Assembly: GCA_029465975.1 (NCBI GenBank)
Contig: CM055755.1
Location: 9,199,804-9,263,803 of the forward strand
Direction of reading: 5' to 3'
Source of the DNA: Dallia pectoralis
Lineage: Eukaryota > Chordata > Actinopteri > Esociformes > Umbridae
Length of the DNA stretch: 64,000 nt
Positions 23,301-32,327 of this stretch are shown piece by piece. Positions within the stretch are counted from its first letter, which is position 1, and each line of letters opens with the position of its first letter. The notes below the pieces were generated by a model. The model was not told the DNA's origin and did no database searches. It saw only the letters and a program-made list of their open reading frames with translations. Position numbers and translations under genes: made by a program.

Positions 23301-26300
23301 TGCTGTCTCATGTGCACTCGTAACAAGACTAATGAACACTGTGCAACCGGTTTAGTTTGCGTGTCCTACGCAGGACACAAACAACTGAAACTGTGTGCCG
23401 ATGTGGACCCGAGAGATACATATAAATGGATTCGTTTATCGGCCAAATGCGCAAATCATTTGATTGCACGTCGCTTGTGATCTAAAATGTTTTAGCACTA
23501 CATCAAAATAGGACATATTTGATGGATTTTCATTTATTCGATTTTTTATGTTTTTTTTATGGTTACAAGACCATAAATAGGCCTACATAATATTTTAGTA
23601 AAATGTTTTATTTCATAATTCATTGTAATGCATTTAATTCAGATAATAACACAGTAGATGATCTGATGCTGTAATGGTAAGTAGAATTATACTCTCTAAT
23701 AATAATAATACATCTAACTGTAATCATTTAGATACCTTAATGCTTAATATCTGGTTAGTTTACATTGGTGACGCCAAATGTAAATGATATGCGGCCCGTG
23801 AAACTTGAACTTAGACTTTGTGCGGCCCACTGAAAAAAAAGGTTGAGAACCACTGGTGTACACTAATGCCCTTTACAATTCTGCAAAGTTTTACATTTCT
23901 ACACCTTACAGGAGTTTACAAAAAATGTCATTATTCACAGCAGGAACTAAAGAATAATAACCAACGCTGACAAAATGGCACAGATCTTGCCACACTAGCT
24001 AGTAACCAGGGCATGAGAACAACGTGAGTGAGGCAGTGAACAGGGAGGGAGCACATGTGACTGAGCAATTTAATGGGGACAGATGAAACGAGTCATCTTG
24101 GCGTCATCCGTCTTACTATGTGTTAAAGTATTCACTGCTGGGGTTAGGAACGTGACCAGCAGGACGAACAGATTCTCATAGACTTTAATATTTTATTGTC
24201 CAGAGTCCTTCAAATGCAGCTCAGGAAACCAGTCACACACTCTCAGGCACACGTTCACAGACCCCCCCTCCCCTCCCGTTTGCTTAAGCCAGCAATTGCA
24301 CGGATTTGGCTGGAAAAATCTATGGAGAAAAAAATGAAAACTGTATCTGGGGACATTGTCCAGAGATAGATAGATAAATACATCCACATTTTCTCAACCG
24401 TCTGATGGAAAAATTAATATCCAAGTACGTAAATAAAAAACGATACGCTACACATCCCCATGCCAGGACAACGAGTTTAGTTAGGCTCATTGGACAATAG
24501 CCCTGGTGGATTTACACTGATGACCACGTGGATGAACACACTAATGGATTATCAAATGGACGCATGTGAATCACCGCATGATACATTACTATCTGTGTAA
24601 GTTGTACTTAATGGTTCCTTAATGGAGACCCTAGTGCACAGACAGTACCTAAGATATAACATATATAATGCATTACAACACAAACACTACACGTGTACAT
24701 ATGGTTCCTTATTGTGCACAGACAATACCTAACATTTATAACACATAACAAAACAAACACTACATGTGTACGTATGGTCCCTCATTGTGCACAGACAATA
24801 CCTAACATATATAACACATAACAAAACAAACACTACATGTGTACGTATGGTCCCTCATTGTGCACAGACAATACCTAACATATATAACACATAACAAAAC
24901 AAACACTACATGTGTACGTATGGTCCCTCATTGTGCACAGACAATACCTAACATATAACATGTATAACACAAACACTTGATTTTCAGAATAGCTCCTCCT
25001 ACAAATCCACTGCAGTTCTAACTGACTTGTCCAGTCATACACTGTGCTTTCAGAGAGACATGAAGAGAAAATGTAAAGATAAAAGAGAGCGAGAAAGAGA
25101 GCTATACTAGATGAATAAAGAGTAAAGAGTGTCAATAAATTAGAGAAGGTGTTCTGGTCAGTCATGTTGACAATGAGAGAGAATAGCATGAAGATGAAGC
25201 GAGGCAGATTGACAGGAGGCATGGTGAAGGTTTGTGCTAGTGAGAGGGATATAAGAGAGGGAGAGATGTAAATGTACTACTGTGATAAGTCAGTAGTGGT
25301 CTGATTTCATAGGAGGCGGAGCAGGTGTGTGGGGGGACTGTGTGGAGCGATAAATCACAATATTATTTTAGCCAAAAATAAAATAGATTTTTTGTTTGTA
25401 CATATCATGCCCGCTAGATCTGCTTTTTGTATTTTCAATTTGCATATTGTTCTTTGAAATAACACTTGGATTTGTGAAATTGCATTATAATTAGAATATA
25501 GCCCCTTCTAACCCTAACCCTAACCCAAATATTGCAAGAACTATTTAGGGAAGAAGCATTCAGCTGGAATTCTGCCTATAATGGAGTGCTTAGCACAGTC
25601 ACCGGAACTCAACCCTATTGAGCTATTGTGGAAGTACATAAGAAGTGCCCATCAAGTCAATGAAACAGGTAGGAGGTGCTTTAGGATGCATGAGGTGAAA
25701 TCTCTCCAGAATACAAAAATAAGTTTAATGGGCACAATTATGATTTAAATAAAAATGTCATTCTTTCTAACCACACAAATTATTATACATAAATCCTAAC
25801 TGATTTTGTGACCCCAAACTTGGAACAGGAATCCAAGGCCACCTATAGGACACGGGCGATAGCAGATGCACCAGAAAAGCCGCATGGGGCCAATATATTG
25901 GTCGTTCTCGATGACCCAAACCAAAATGGACATCACACCTCTGCCAACATGTTCCTGAACATGACAGTTACCTGGCTGAAGAGTCACTTGGACACAGCCC
26001 ATCCCTGAAACGAAAACAGACAAATGGTTAGTTTAATTCCTTAGCCTGGTGTGCGTCAATTCACACGGACAGTATGTCCAATCAACTCACCGGTCAGAAA
26101 TATAGGACTCAATGAAATCATGTGTTCGTTTCTTGGCACTGGATGGACAAAAAAGGCAATATTAGTTTAGAAAAACGGCAGACAATCCATGACAGTGTGT
26201 GTGTGTGTCTGCTCACCCTGGGGTCCACTCGTTGGCGTCCTGTGTGCGGCCCTGGGTGACCATGGTTGGTGTGTGTGTGAAGGGGCTCCCGATGAGGATA

Positions 26301-29300
26301 TTCCCTGTGTGTGAAACTCTCTGTGGCGTGCTGATGATCTATACACACACGCACACAGACACACGCACACACACGCACGCACGCGCACACGCACAGGAAT
26401 AAGCATTTTGCAATCAAAACAGACGCTTATCACAGATGCTAGAAAGTCAGGTGTTATCAGGTTTTTTGTATTTCACAATTCGGTTGCCTAGGTAATGTGC
26501 AATGAGCAATATATATATACACACACATACATATTTTTTTATGCACAAAAAATATAACATAAATTGTACTTGTAAAACAAACAAATCTGGAGAACAAAAC
26601 TGTGATAATTCGGTTTTTCTATTTAAATCCGAAAAAGGTTTCAAGAAGATTATTATAACATGCAAATGCAATGTCAATGACATAATGACTTATTGCATTT
26701 ATACAACAAAACAACGACACTGTGATTGTATAGATAGAGAAACGTATGACTGTAGATTCCACTTAATACAATCCTACTGCACTAGGCAGTTAATTAAAAA
26801 CGAGATGGATAAACTTATCTGTTAGTCACCACTCGAAAATAACTGGTTAAATACAATGGCCTCTGTTTAAATTGTCAGATTGATACCGCAGTACTGCTTG
26901 TAGACCTGGAGGATTAGGTCAGAGAAAATTTAACATGATCGGGGCACACTGGTAAAACATTTCCTTTTCGGGTGCATAACAGACAAGAGACGATACAGAC
27001 GAGGAGAGGTGGGAGATTGCATTTGAATGAAGCGTCCTAATTATAATACAACCACCGTGTTTTACAGTAAGTTCTTTACCACACAGCTTAGCCAAGTGTT
27101 TGCATCATCCGTTTTCCTTTGGTTGAGTTTCTGCTGAATATGACCCGGTATCACCCATTTCAGAACGTCTGAACCACAGGCAGACAGAATATGTTACAGA
27201 GCTGATTGGTCATAGTGCCGGAAGACTAATCAATGAACTTGATCAATCAACTTGTTGAATCCCGGCCCTTGAGCTTTGTAGTGCAAATTTGACCTGCCAA
27301 AAGTACAACCCAAATTCAAAGCAGTATTGGGCTCCTAATCCATTGTGTCCAATAGACAGCAGAAATGTTCCAACACCAAACCACACGGCACAAGGCTTTT
27401 AATCTCCTTTTTCAATAACACACGCATGTTTTGAGCTGACAGAACACCACTGCCTCTATGTCTGAACAAATGTCATTGCATTCAGGGTGTTTTTTCCCCA
27501 GCATTTGCACTCAAATTGAGAGGAGAAAAAAGATAACCAGGAGACTGAAGGCTCACACAGAGTTTGAGGTCATTGGATGAAGTTATGTTACATCGATGGG
27601 AGCAACGCTGCCTCCAGGCTCCGTGTTCAGCCCACTGCTAATGAGCTACAGGGTTCTTAACGAAGGGCTACAACACCTGATGGCTAACAAGCTCATTAAT
27701 GAGGCCCTGATGGACACAGCAGGGCTCTGTTCTCGCTGGGCCTGTCTGCCTTTCTATGTCCAGCTTTCCATCCTGGCAGGTTTCAGGGAATCACTCACTG
27801 AAGCACAAAGGCTGCGAGTGTGTCTGAGAAGCCAGCGTACGATATTCCCTATGCATAACAGGGTGTCGTTTGAGGACTTTGGATTATGTGTGTGTGTGTT
27901 TGTGAAGAAACATTGTGTTAGGCTGCCACCATGTGGTCCCTGGTGCACGGTGCAGAGACAAAACACATGTCCACATTCAAAGTAACGCGACAAAACCACT
28001 TCCTCTGTGTAGGAAAATCATTGCAGCCTTTGACAAAATAACTGGTTAACCCACATATAACACTAATGGCTGCGACCAAAAGCTTCTTGTACATGCAGAT
28101 TCTCCACATTGTGCCATATTCAGCTGCATTGTCAGCAGTACCATACGATCAGATGGCCTATTAACGAATGCAGACATCTTCTGACATGTGTGATCAGTAA
28201 CTTCATGAGATACAGTAAACCCTTTACCTTTACCATTACATAAAACATTAACTGGTATAGGGCAGCTTAACAAGAGATGAACTGGTGTAGGGCAGTTTAA
28301 TAAGAGATGAACCGGTGTAGGGCAGCTTAATAAGAGATGAACCGGTGTAGGGCAGCTTAATAAAGAGATGAACCGGTGTAGGGCAGCTTAATAAGAGATG
28401 AACCGGTGTAGGGCAGTTTAATAAGAGATGAACCGGTGTAGGGCAGCTTAATAAGAGATGAACCGGTGTAGGGCAGCTTAATAAGAGATGAACCGGTGTA
28501 GGGCAGTTTAATAAGAGATGAACCGGTGTAGGGCAGCTTAATAAGAGATGAACCGGTGTAGGGCAGCTTAATAAGAGATGAACCGGTGTAGGGCAGTTTA
28601 ATAAGAGATGAACCGGTGTAGGGCAGTTTAATAAAAGATGAACCGGTGTAGGGCAGTTTAATAAGAGATGAACCGGTGTAGGGCAGTTTAATAAGAGATG
28701 AACCGGTGTAGGGCAGCTTAATAAGAGATGAACTGGTGAAGGGCAGCTTAATAAAAGATGAACCGGTGTAGGGCAGTTTAGATAGAGATGAACCGGTGTA
28801 GGGCAGTTTAATAAGAGATGAACTGGTGAAGGGCAGCTTAATAAGAGATGAACCGGTGTAGGGCAGTTTAATAAAAGATGAACCGGTGTAGGGCAGTTTA
28901 ATAAGAGATGAACCGGTGTAGGGCAGTTTAATAAGAGATGAACCGGTGTAGGGCAGCTTAATAAGAGATGAACTGGTGAAGGGCAGCTTAATAAGAGATG
29001 AACTGGTGTAGGGCAGTTTAATAAGAGATGAACTGGTGAAGGGCAGTTTAATAAGAGATGAACTGGTGAAGGGCAGCTTAATAAGAGATGAACCGGTGTA
29101 GGGCAGCTTAATAAGAGATGAACCGGTGTAGGGCAGTTTAATAAGAGATGAACCGGTGTAGGGCAGTTTAATAAGAGATGAACCGGTGTAGGGCAGCTTA
29201 ATAAGAGATGAACCGGTGTAGGGCAGTTTAGATAGAGATGAACCGGTGTAGGGCAGCTTAATAAGAGATGAACTGGTGAAGGGCAGCTTAATAAGAGATG

Positions 29301-32300
29301 AACCGGTGTAGGGCAGCTTAATAAGAGATGAACCGGTGTAGGGCAGTTTAATAAGAGATGAACTGGTGAAGGGCAGCTTAATAAGAGATGAACCGGTGTA
29401 GGGCAGTTTAATAAGAGATGAACCGGTGTATGGCAGTTTAGATAGAGATGAACCGGTGTAGGGCAGCTTAATAAGAGATGAACTGGTGAAGGGCAGCTTA
29501 ATAAGAGATGAACCGGTGTAGGGCAGCTTAATAAGAGATGAACCGGTGTAGGGCAGCTTAATAAGAGATGAACCGGTGTAGGGCAGCTTAATAAGAGATG
29601 AACCGGTGTAGGGCAGCTTAATAAGAGATGAACCGGTGTAGGGCAGCTTAATAAGAGATGAACCGGTGTAGGGCAGCTTAATAAGAGATGAACCGGTGTA
29701 GGGCAGTTTAATAAGAGATGAACTGGTGAAGGGCAGCTTAATAAGAGATGAACTGGTGTAGGGCAGTTTAATAAGAGATGAACTGGTGAAGGGCAGTTTA
29801 ATAAGAGATTAACTGGTGTAGGGCAGCTTAATAAGAGATTAACTGGTGTCAGGCAGTTTAGCATCCTCACACATTAGTGAAGTTAGACAGTACACACAGG
29901 TTAACCCTTAGTCTAACTCCTTATCTGTCTGGATCTGACCATAAGAGAGCTTTGACCACATGTTCATTCGAACTAACGTTCAGACGTTCTGAATTTATTG
30001 TTTTGCTGTGTCCCTGTCCCACTGCACAAATCCCACATTTCCGGAAAAATACCTCAGGAGTTCCATAGAAACGTCAATCTTCCGGACCGGCACAAAACAC
30101 TCACCATTTGGGTTGCCACATTGGCATTAACTGCTCCTAGTGTGATCTTTGTTGCTGGGCTGTAGTTAGACGGCATCAATGATAGATTGCCTGAAAATGA
30201 CAAAAGAAATGAAATACCTTCTTGAACAGTCTGTATCCACTATTATTTAAACTTGATTGAAAAGTACAGTAGCAATGCTAGAGTTTAACCATGGCATAGA
30301 AAGACTGCCGTACTAGTATACCTTTAAACTGACAGGACCTTTAACCACAGCGCCATTACCTCCCTTACATTTCTCCGTATTTTGTGTTACTACACAGTGA
30401 AGCAAGAAACCTTTCATTTATATGCTCCACTCTAAATTATTAACACCTCTGTATATATACACATATACACACACTCACATACAATCACAAACAAACCTCA
30501 CGTCCCATGAACCCCTGCAGATGGACTCATGGGTACATCTTGGACTGCCAAACATTTAGTATTTATTGATTTGGAAACCTTAGCGGCCAGATGCTCTAAT
30601 TGCTAAGCTACCTGCCGCCACAATCAATAGGTAACATGTCGAGTATGATTGCCTTGCTTTAACGACCTCTAGCAATCTTTTTGACTGCATTGGTGCAAGC
30701 TGAGTCAATATACCACTTTGGGGAAACCTTTCCCTCAGTCGTGTAAGGACTTTGTAGAACCAGAACACAATTGACAGTACATCAACATCAATTATCAGCA
30801 GCTATGTCAGTTTAAAACGATCTAGGAAACGCACGTCTACAACTAAATGTCAATAACTTGGACTGTGACGCATGGGATTCCACACAAAGGCTGTACTGCT
30901 GACAGTTAAGAGAGACGAACACAAACACTACTGTCTGGTCTACGTCAGAAGATAGTCGGCATGCGGGTTTCCCTCCTCAATCCTATGGCTCCGAAACAAA
31001 ACACAAGCGCTACTCAAAACAACAATCCTTAACTTGTGCTAGTCGTAAACGCGCTACCACCACATTCACACAGCCTACCGTTGTTAAAATAAAAGCTGAA
31101 ATTAATATTCAGAAGTGTCGGGCTACCCACTGGGAGCACTGCCCGGGTCTCAACCCTGAAGTGTTTCCTATTAAGTCGGTCCTAGAGAAACGTCTGGCCC
31201 TACCAGCTACACAGAGGATGTAGGCATGCTGGTCGAGCCCTGATTGAGCCCAGCAGGATGAATGGTCAGTCCCTCTCCCATCCGCACTTGAATGTATCCT
31301 CACGTCTCTTTCTCTCTCTCTCTCGCTCTCTCAAGCTCAACAATGAAGGAGTGCTGCTCTATTAGAATACAGCTGAGCAGCTGCCGTTGCCTCGCTTCCC
31401 CACACTCTTGACTCTTAACAGATTAGGCACGCACACACAGGCGTAGATGGCTGCCACACAAATAAAACACACACAGATTCAGGTGATGCCGGGAGGGATG
31501 TGCTACTTAAAGACTGGCCTGAAGTACACACAGTGAAGTCATGCGGTGGATCTGTTTGCGCTATTTAATATGCCCTGTGAAAGAGTCAAACACTTCAGAG
31601 AAACTCAGACTAACATTTATTTACTTGTTTATTTTATTGTGACAATAGTGATGTAGGTGAACAACAGAGCAGAGCACACTGTTATGGTAGCGTAATAAGG
31701 GCTTTACGAGCCCCTGGCATTTGCAGGCACCTTTTTACATCATGTGGTCTAATATTCTGGGCCAATGACTGAAATCATAATCCCAGATCAAATTTAACGG
31801 CAGAACATGAGGGCGACTTTGCATTAAATTAACGCATCATTTATTTATCTGATTCAATCCGTTTGAATTTCCCTTTCAAATCAAACGATTCCAACAGTGG
31901 CAACATTTCAAAGTTCCTACACTCTATTTGCTATCAAGTCATGTTCAACACATGACAGTCAAAATGAGCAAACGTTAAGTTGGTATGTTCCCTTGCCTAC
32001 AGCACTTTCAAAACACACACCGACTTCACATTCTGATACATGACAACTGGTGTTGCAGGCCGAAAACAACCGCATACGCTTTTTACGCCCGCACACTTTG
32101 TGCAACAAAAGTCATAAAATCCCCAGAAGACAACCCTAACAGACCCTTTAGTCCCACAGGGATTAAAAAACAACTTTAAAAAGCTCAAGCCTAAAACATA
32201 TTCATCTGAGAATACATAAAGCTAAACTAGAACATCCTTATAAGTTAAGACTAAAAAGACCTTCTATTGTTGCACCCAGCAGCACTTGTTTACCTGTCTG

Positions 32301-32327
32301 TCTGTTGGGGTGCACCAGAAACTCCAT
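11203..32327 (-). CDS. tfdp2: Transcription factor Dp-2, complete spliced coding region (12 coding exons, 398 codons)
   Basis: DP proteins pair with E2F1-6 in the nucleus and bind TTTSSCGC-type sites to control S-phase genes. Coding exons in transcript order: 32294-32327, 30105-30190, 26217-26338, 26091-26138, 25972-26004, 18069-18231, 15608-15754, 14931-14999, 12540-12691, 11832-11998, 11706-11733 and 11203-11350. All introns are GT-AG, all phases agree, and the total is 1197 nt including the stop. The winged-helix DNA-binding domain spans about residues 113-195, with the RRVYD contact motif at 172-176. The coiled coil and E2F-dimerisation region follow (about 200-340), then an acidic tail ending SSPE. 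The tail motif SESRG plus the SSPE end match TFDP2 rather than TFDP1. The mammalian segment between the dimerisation domain and the acidic tail, rich in Asn, Leu and Gln as I remember it, is much shorter here. The N-terminal start is the least certain part. The name rests on remembered family sequence; no search was run. Confidence 0.95.
11706..11733 (-). CDS. tfdp2: tfdp2 candidate microexon 11 (28 nt), probably alternative
   Basis: A strong pyrimidine tract and acceptor (CTCCCCTCCTACAG/GC) and a strong donor (ACAAG/GTAGGT) bound 28 nt. Read in the phase of exon 10 they encode GMAKGSSQT, similar to the TEMAQG that follows the same point in TFDP1. At 28 nt it shifts the frame unless the last exon uses its upstream acceptor at 11350, which restores the frame exactly. 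Confidence 0.7.
11832..11998 (-). CDS. tfdp2: tfdp2 coding exon 10, dimerisation region
   Basis: The acceptor CACTGCAG/G and the donor CTCACAG/GTGACA flank 167 nt. The translation contains EYLFNFDNTFEIHDDIE and LKRMGMSLGLENGKC, then SLVPRSLETYLT. These are hallmark DP residues and end where the conserved dimerisation fold ends. The exon ends in phase 1. Confidence 0.96.
11999..12539. other. tfdp2 intron 9, nothing else seen
   Basis: Ordinary AT-rich intron between exons 10 and 9 on the minus strand. Confidence 0.7.
12540..12691 (-). CDS. tfdp2: tfdp2 coding exon 9, dimerisation region
   Basis: The acceptor CTCAAACAG/CAA and the donor GACAA/GTATGT flank 152 nt. The translation begins QIAFKNLVQRN and later reads IQLPFIVLNT and TVIDCSISSD, matching the DP/E2F dimerisation core. 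The donor GTATGT is chosen over the later GTCACC because it gives the Lys codon that joins exon 10 correctly (SSDK then CEYLF). Confidence 0.95.
12692..13233. other. 3' part of tfdp2 intron 8, nothing else seen
   Basis: Unique intron sequence between the minisatellite and the exon-9 acceptor. Confidence 0.7.
13234..14943 (-). repeat. Minisatellite of 60 units (45 of 30 bp, 15 of 24 bp) carrying the tfdp2 exon-8 donor site
   Basis: On the minus strand a full unit is ACTCATACTACAG followed by GTACAGGTCATGGTTAT. The 24-bp form lacks one GTACAG hexamer, so its CAG is followed by GTCATG. The first unit overlaps the last 13 bases of exon 8, so all units copy the coding end LILQ and a 5' splice site. 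Both unit lengths are multiples of three and contain no stop in this frame, which explains very long open frames on both strands. Single-base variants are rare (for example TATTAG for TATGAG at 13910 and 14739), indicating recent expansion or homogenisation. Confidence 0.97.
14931..14999 (-). CDS. tfdp2: tfdp2 coding exon 8, start of coiled coil; 3' end merges into a minisatellite
   Basis: The 69 nt encode 23 residues, including QKRLERIRLKRAQLEE and the final LILQ. They match the mammalian coiled-coil segment (KQRRIERIKQKRAQLQEL). The acceptor is AAATTAG/GAT. The donor CTACAG/GTACAG is the first of a long series, because the last twelve coding bases and the splice site belong to the 30-bp unit of the array 13234-14943. 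The exon ends in phase 0. Confidence 0.95.
15131..15472. repeat. Minisatellite, 30-bp unit, about 10 copies, G-rich on the tfdp2 sense strand
   Basis: Plus-strand unit is CCTCCCTCTGTACTTCAACC followed by CCAACTCCAC; it begins with shorter irregular copies near 15131. It fills most of the 608-nt intron between exons 7 and 8. On the transcribed-sense (minus) strand each unit carries GGGTGGAGTTGGGG-type runs. The open frames through it are artefacts of the 30-bp period. Confidence 0.95.
15473..15600. repeat. (GA)n-rich microsatellite region
   Basis: Impure GAGA repeats with GTCAGA interruptions occupy the 5' part of tfdp2 intron 7 next to the exon-7 donor. On the gene strand it reads as a polypyrimidine CTCT tract. 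Confidence 0.9.
15608..15754 (-). CDS. tfdp2: tfdp2 coding exon 7, second half of the DNA-binding domain and DEF box
   Basis: The acceptor CACTCAG/CAG and the donor CTGGAG/GTGATA flank 147 nt in phase 0. The translation carries YDQKNIRRRVYDALNVL, the RRVYD DNA-contact motif, and the DEF-box continuation ending KKEIRWIGLP then NSAQECQNLE. This is the best-conserved block of the DP family. Confidence 0.98.
15755..16285. other. tfdp2 intron 6, no other feature seen
   Basis: Unique sequence upstream (gene sense) of exon 7. Confidence 0.6.
16291..17674. repeat. Minisatellite, 76-bp unit, about 18 copies
   Basis: AACACAGATCTGGTCACCAG recurs every 76 bp, with the phase seen at 16367, 16443, 16519 and 17659. 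Variation is limited to a few positions (TATATTGTT or TATAGTGTT; CTCCCAATC or CTCACAATC). It lies in tfdp2 intron 6. Confidence 0.96.
18069..18231 (-). CDS. tfdp2: tfdp2 coding exon 6, first half of the DNA-binding domain
   Basis: The acceptor CTCCACAG/C and the donor GACTCG/GTGAGT flank 163 nt. The translation includes DKNGKGLRHFSMKVCEKVQ and KGTTSYNEVADELVAEF, nearly identical to every vertebrate DP protein. One Met replaces the usual Arg after KVQ. The intron before it (18232-25971) contains the hAT element and two tandem arrays. Confidence 0.98.
18232..19955. other. tfdp2 intron 5, first part; no gene seen
   Basis: Contains purine-rich GAGA stretches (about 19585-19700). Its open frames show no family resemblance. 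19730-19960 is GC-richer but unrecognised. Confidence 0.5.
19956..21075. repeat. Minisatellite, 25/26-bp unit, about 43 copies
   Basis: Units alternate between CTACTGTGAAATACGGGAAT plus AACAG (25 bp) and a form with CTACTAGTG (26 bp). Variants with ATATGGG and GTGCAATATGGG cluster at the right end (from about 20470), giving a block structure. In tfdp2 intron 5. Confidence 0.95.
21076..22044. other. tfdp2 intron 5; a GC-richer stretch at 21100-21380, no gene
   Basis: The GC-rich part contains CAGCAG-type runs and no recognisable domain in any frame. The rest is AT-rich. Confidence 0.45.
22053..23855. mobile_element. hAT-superfamily DNA transposon, non-autonomous, 1.8 kb
   Basis: The terminal inverted repeats CAGTGGTTCTCAACC (22053-22067) and GGTTGAGAACCACTG (23841-23855) are perfect. 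Both sides are flanked by the same 8-bp target duplication GTGTACAC (22045-22052 and 23856-23863), the hAT signature. Subterminal GCGGCCC motifs recur at both ends (near 22071, 22092, 23792 and 23822), probably transposase-binding repeats. I recognise no transposase or BED-finger motif in the interior. It sits in tfdp2 intron 5. The exact duplications suggest fairly recent insertion. Confidence 0.93.
23864..24632. other. tfdp2 intron 5, no feature seen
   Basis: Ordinary intron sequence to the right of the hAT element. Confidence 0.6.
24633..24985. repeat. Tandem repeat, 73-bp unit, about 4.7 copies
   Basis: GACAATACCTAACAT recurs at 24721, 24794, 24867 and 24940, with GTGTACGTATGGTCCCTCAT between. 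The leftmost copy is diverged. Confidence 0.92.
24986..25591. other. tfdp2 intron 5, no gene; short telomere-like stretch
   Basis: About three CCCTAA/TTAGGG-type repeats occur at 25508-25526. Otherwise AT-rich intron. Confidence 0.5.
25592..25680 (+). mobile_element. Short Tc1/mariner transposase remnant
   Basis: The plus strand reads QSPELNPIELLWKYI near 25597-25640, the catalytic-region motif of Tc1-like transposases (SPDLNPIEHLW). A GTGACCCCAAACTTGGAA stretch at 25808-25825 resembles the end of a Tc1-like inverted repeat, so the decayed element may reach there. Confidence 0.5.
25972..26004 (-). CDS. tfdp2: tfdp2 coding microexon 5 (33 nt)
   Basis: A strong pyrimidine tract and acceptor (GTTTTCGTTTCAG/GG) and a donor CAGCCAG/GTAACT bound 33 nt, eleven codons in the phase that fits exons 4 and 6. 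The translation contains CPSDSSAS directly before the KRVKK of exon 6. It resembles the PSDSSPWSAGKRNRKG stretch of TFDP1. Skipping would keep the frame, so it may be optional. Confidence 0.85.
26091..26138 (-). CDS. tfdp2: tfdp2 coding exon 4, the 48-nt 'E' exon with nuclear localisation signal
   Basis: The exon is exactly 48 nt (acceptor CCATCCAG/T, donor GACCG/GTGAGT) and encodes 16 residues, AKKRTHDFIESYISDR, with the basic cluster KKR. In mammalian DP-3/TFDP2 a 16-residue exon at this place (DRKRA, then FIDSDFSE) is alternatively spliced and supplies the nuclear localisation signal. Skipping it here also keeps the frame. Intron 3 is only 78 nt. Confidence 0.93.
26217..26338 (-). CDS. tfdp2: tfdp2 coding exon 3
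   Basis: The acceptor GTGTATAG/ATC and the donor CCAGG/GTGAGC flank 122 nt. The translation begins IISTPQRV and continues with ILIGSPFTHTP and TMVTQGR. This is the conserved DP motif (ISTPQR, then GSPYTP, then MVTQ) just N-terminal to the DNA-binding domain. The Met that ends exon 2 precedes IISTPQR, as in the mammalian short isoform that starts there. The intron upstream carries an (AC)n tract directly next to the acceptor. Confidence 0.93.
26340..26396. repeat. (AC/GC)n microsatellite next to a tfdp2 acceptor
   Basis: Alternating CA and CG dinucleotides begin two bases beyond the exon-3 acceptor. On the gene strand this (GT)n is the pyrimidine-poor lead-in to the splice site. Confidence 0.9.
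26397..28250. other. tfdp2 intron 2, no gene; candidate conserved stretch 27590-27800
   Basis: The stretch 27590-27800 is less AT-rich than its surroundings and contains CTCATTAATGAG, but its open frame has no recognisable protein features. The rest is ordinary. Confidence 0.4.
28251..29862. repeat. Minisatellite, 30-bp unit, about 54 copies
   Basis: The unit is GGTGTAGGGCAGCTTAATAA followed by GAGATGAACC. Recurrent variants are CAGTTTA, CTGGTGAAG and TTTAGATAG. One copy is 31 bp (near 28362). The 30-bp period creates a 540-codon open frame on the minus strand that is not a gene. In tfdp2 intron 2. Confidence 0.97.
29863..30104. other. tfdp2 intron 2, nothing seen
   Basis: Unique sequence between the array and the exon-2 donor. 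Confidence 0.6.
30105..30190 (-). CDS. tfdp2: tfdp2 coding exon 2
   Basis: The acceptor TTTTCAG/GC and the donor ATG/GTGAGT are both strong. The 86 nt encode Asn-Leu-Ser-Leu followed by a segment with SPATKITLGAVNANV and a final QM. This matches the region of mammalian TFDP2 that reads NSPTKILPKTLGPINVNV. The exon starts in phase 1 and ends in phase 0. It contains an internal ATG (MPSNY) that could serve as an alternative start. Confidence 0.9.
30191..32293. other. tfdp2 intron 1 (short form), no gene seen
   Basis: Contains a TCTC-rich run at 31306-31332. Otherwise unremarkable. Confidence 0.5.
32294..32327 (-). CDS. tfdp2: tfdp2 candidate first coding exon (MEFLVHPNRQT plus first base of a Gly codon)
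   Basis: The ATG at 32325-32327 sits in a strong Kozak context (ACC before, G after). It opens eleven codons plus one G, then a donor CAG/GTAAAC. That single G joins the GC that begins the next exon to make Gly, so the phase is exact. The peptide loosely resembles the mammalian stretch before the conserved Gly-Asn. The upstream bases are open but unlike DP and no good acceptor is visible, so this would be a transcription-start exon in its own right. It competes with the 17-nt exon at 34631-34647. Confidence 0.6.

Noticed and set aside
25508..25526. Telomeric CCCTAA repeats as sign of a chromosome end
   Set aside because: Only about three copies; chance or a minor interstitial remnant.
25808..26008. 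Plus-strand 66-codon open frame next to tfdp2 exon 4
   Set aside because: It overlaps the antisense of tfdp2 microexon 5 and old transposon sequence; no family resemblance.
28248..29870. 540-codon minus-strand open frame rich in Pro, His and Leu
   Set aside because: Produced by a 30-bp minisatellite in a tfdp2 intron; no unique N- or C-terminal domain.
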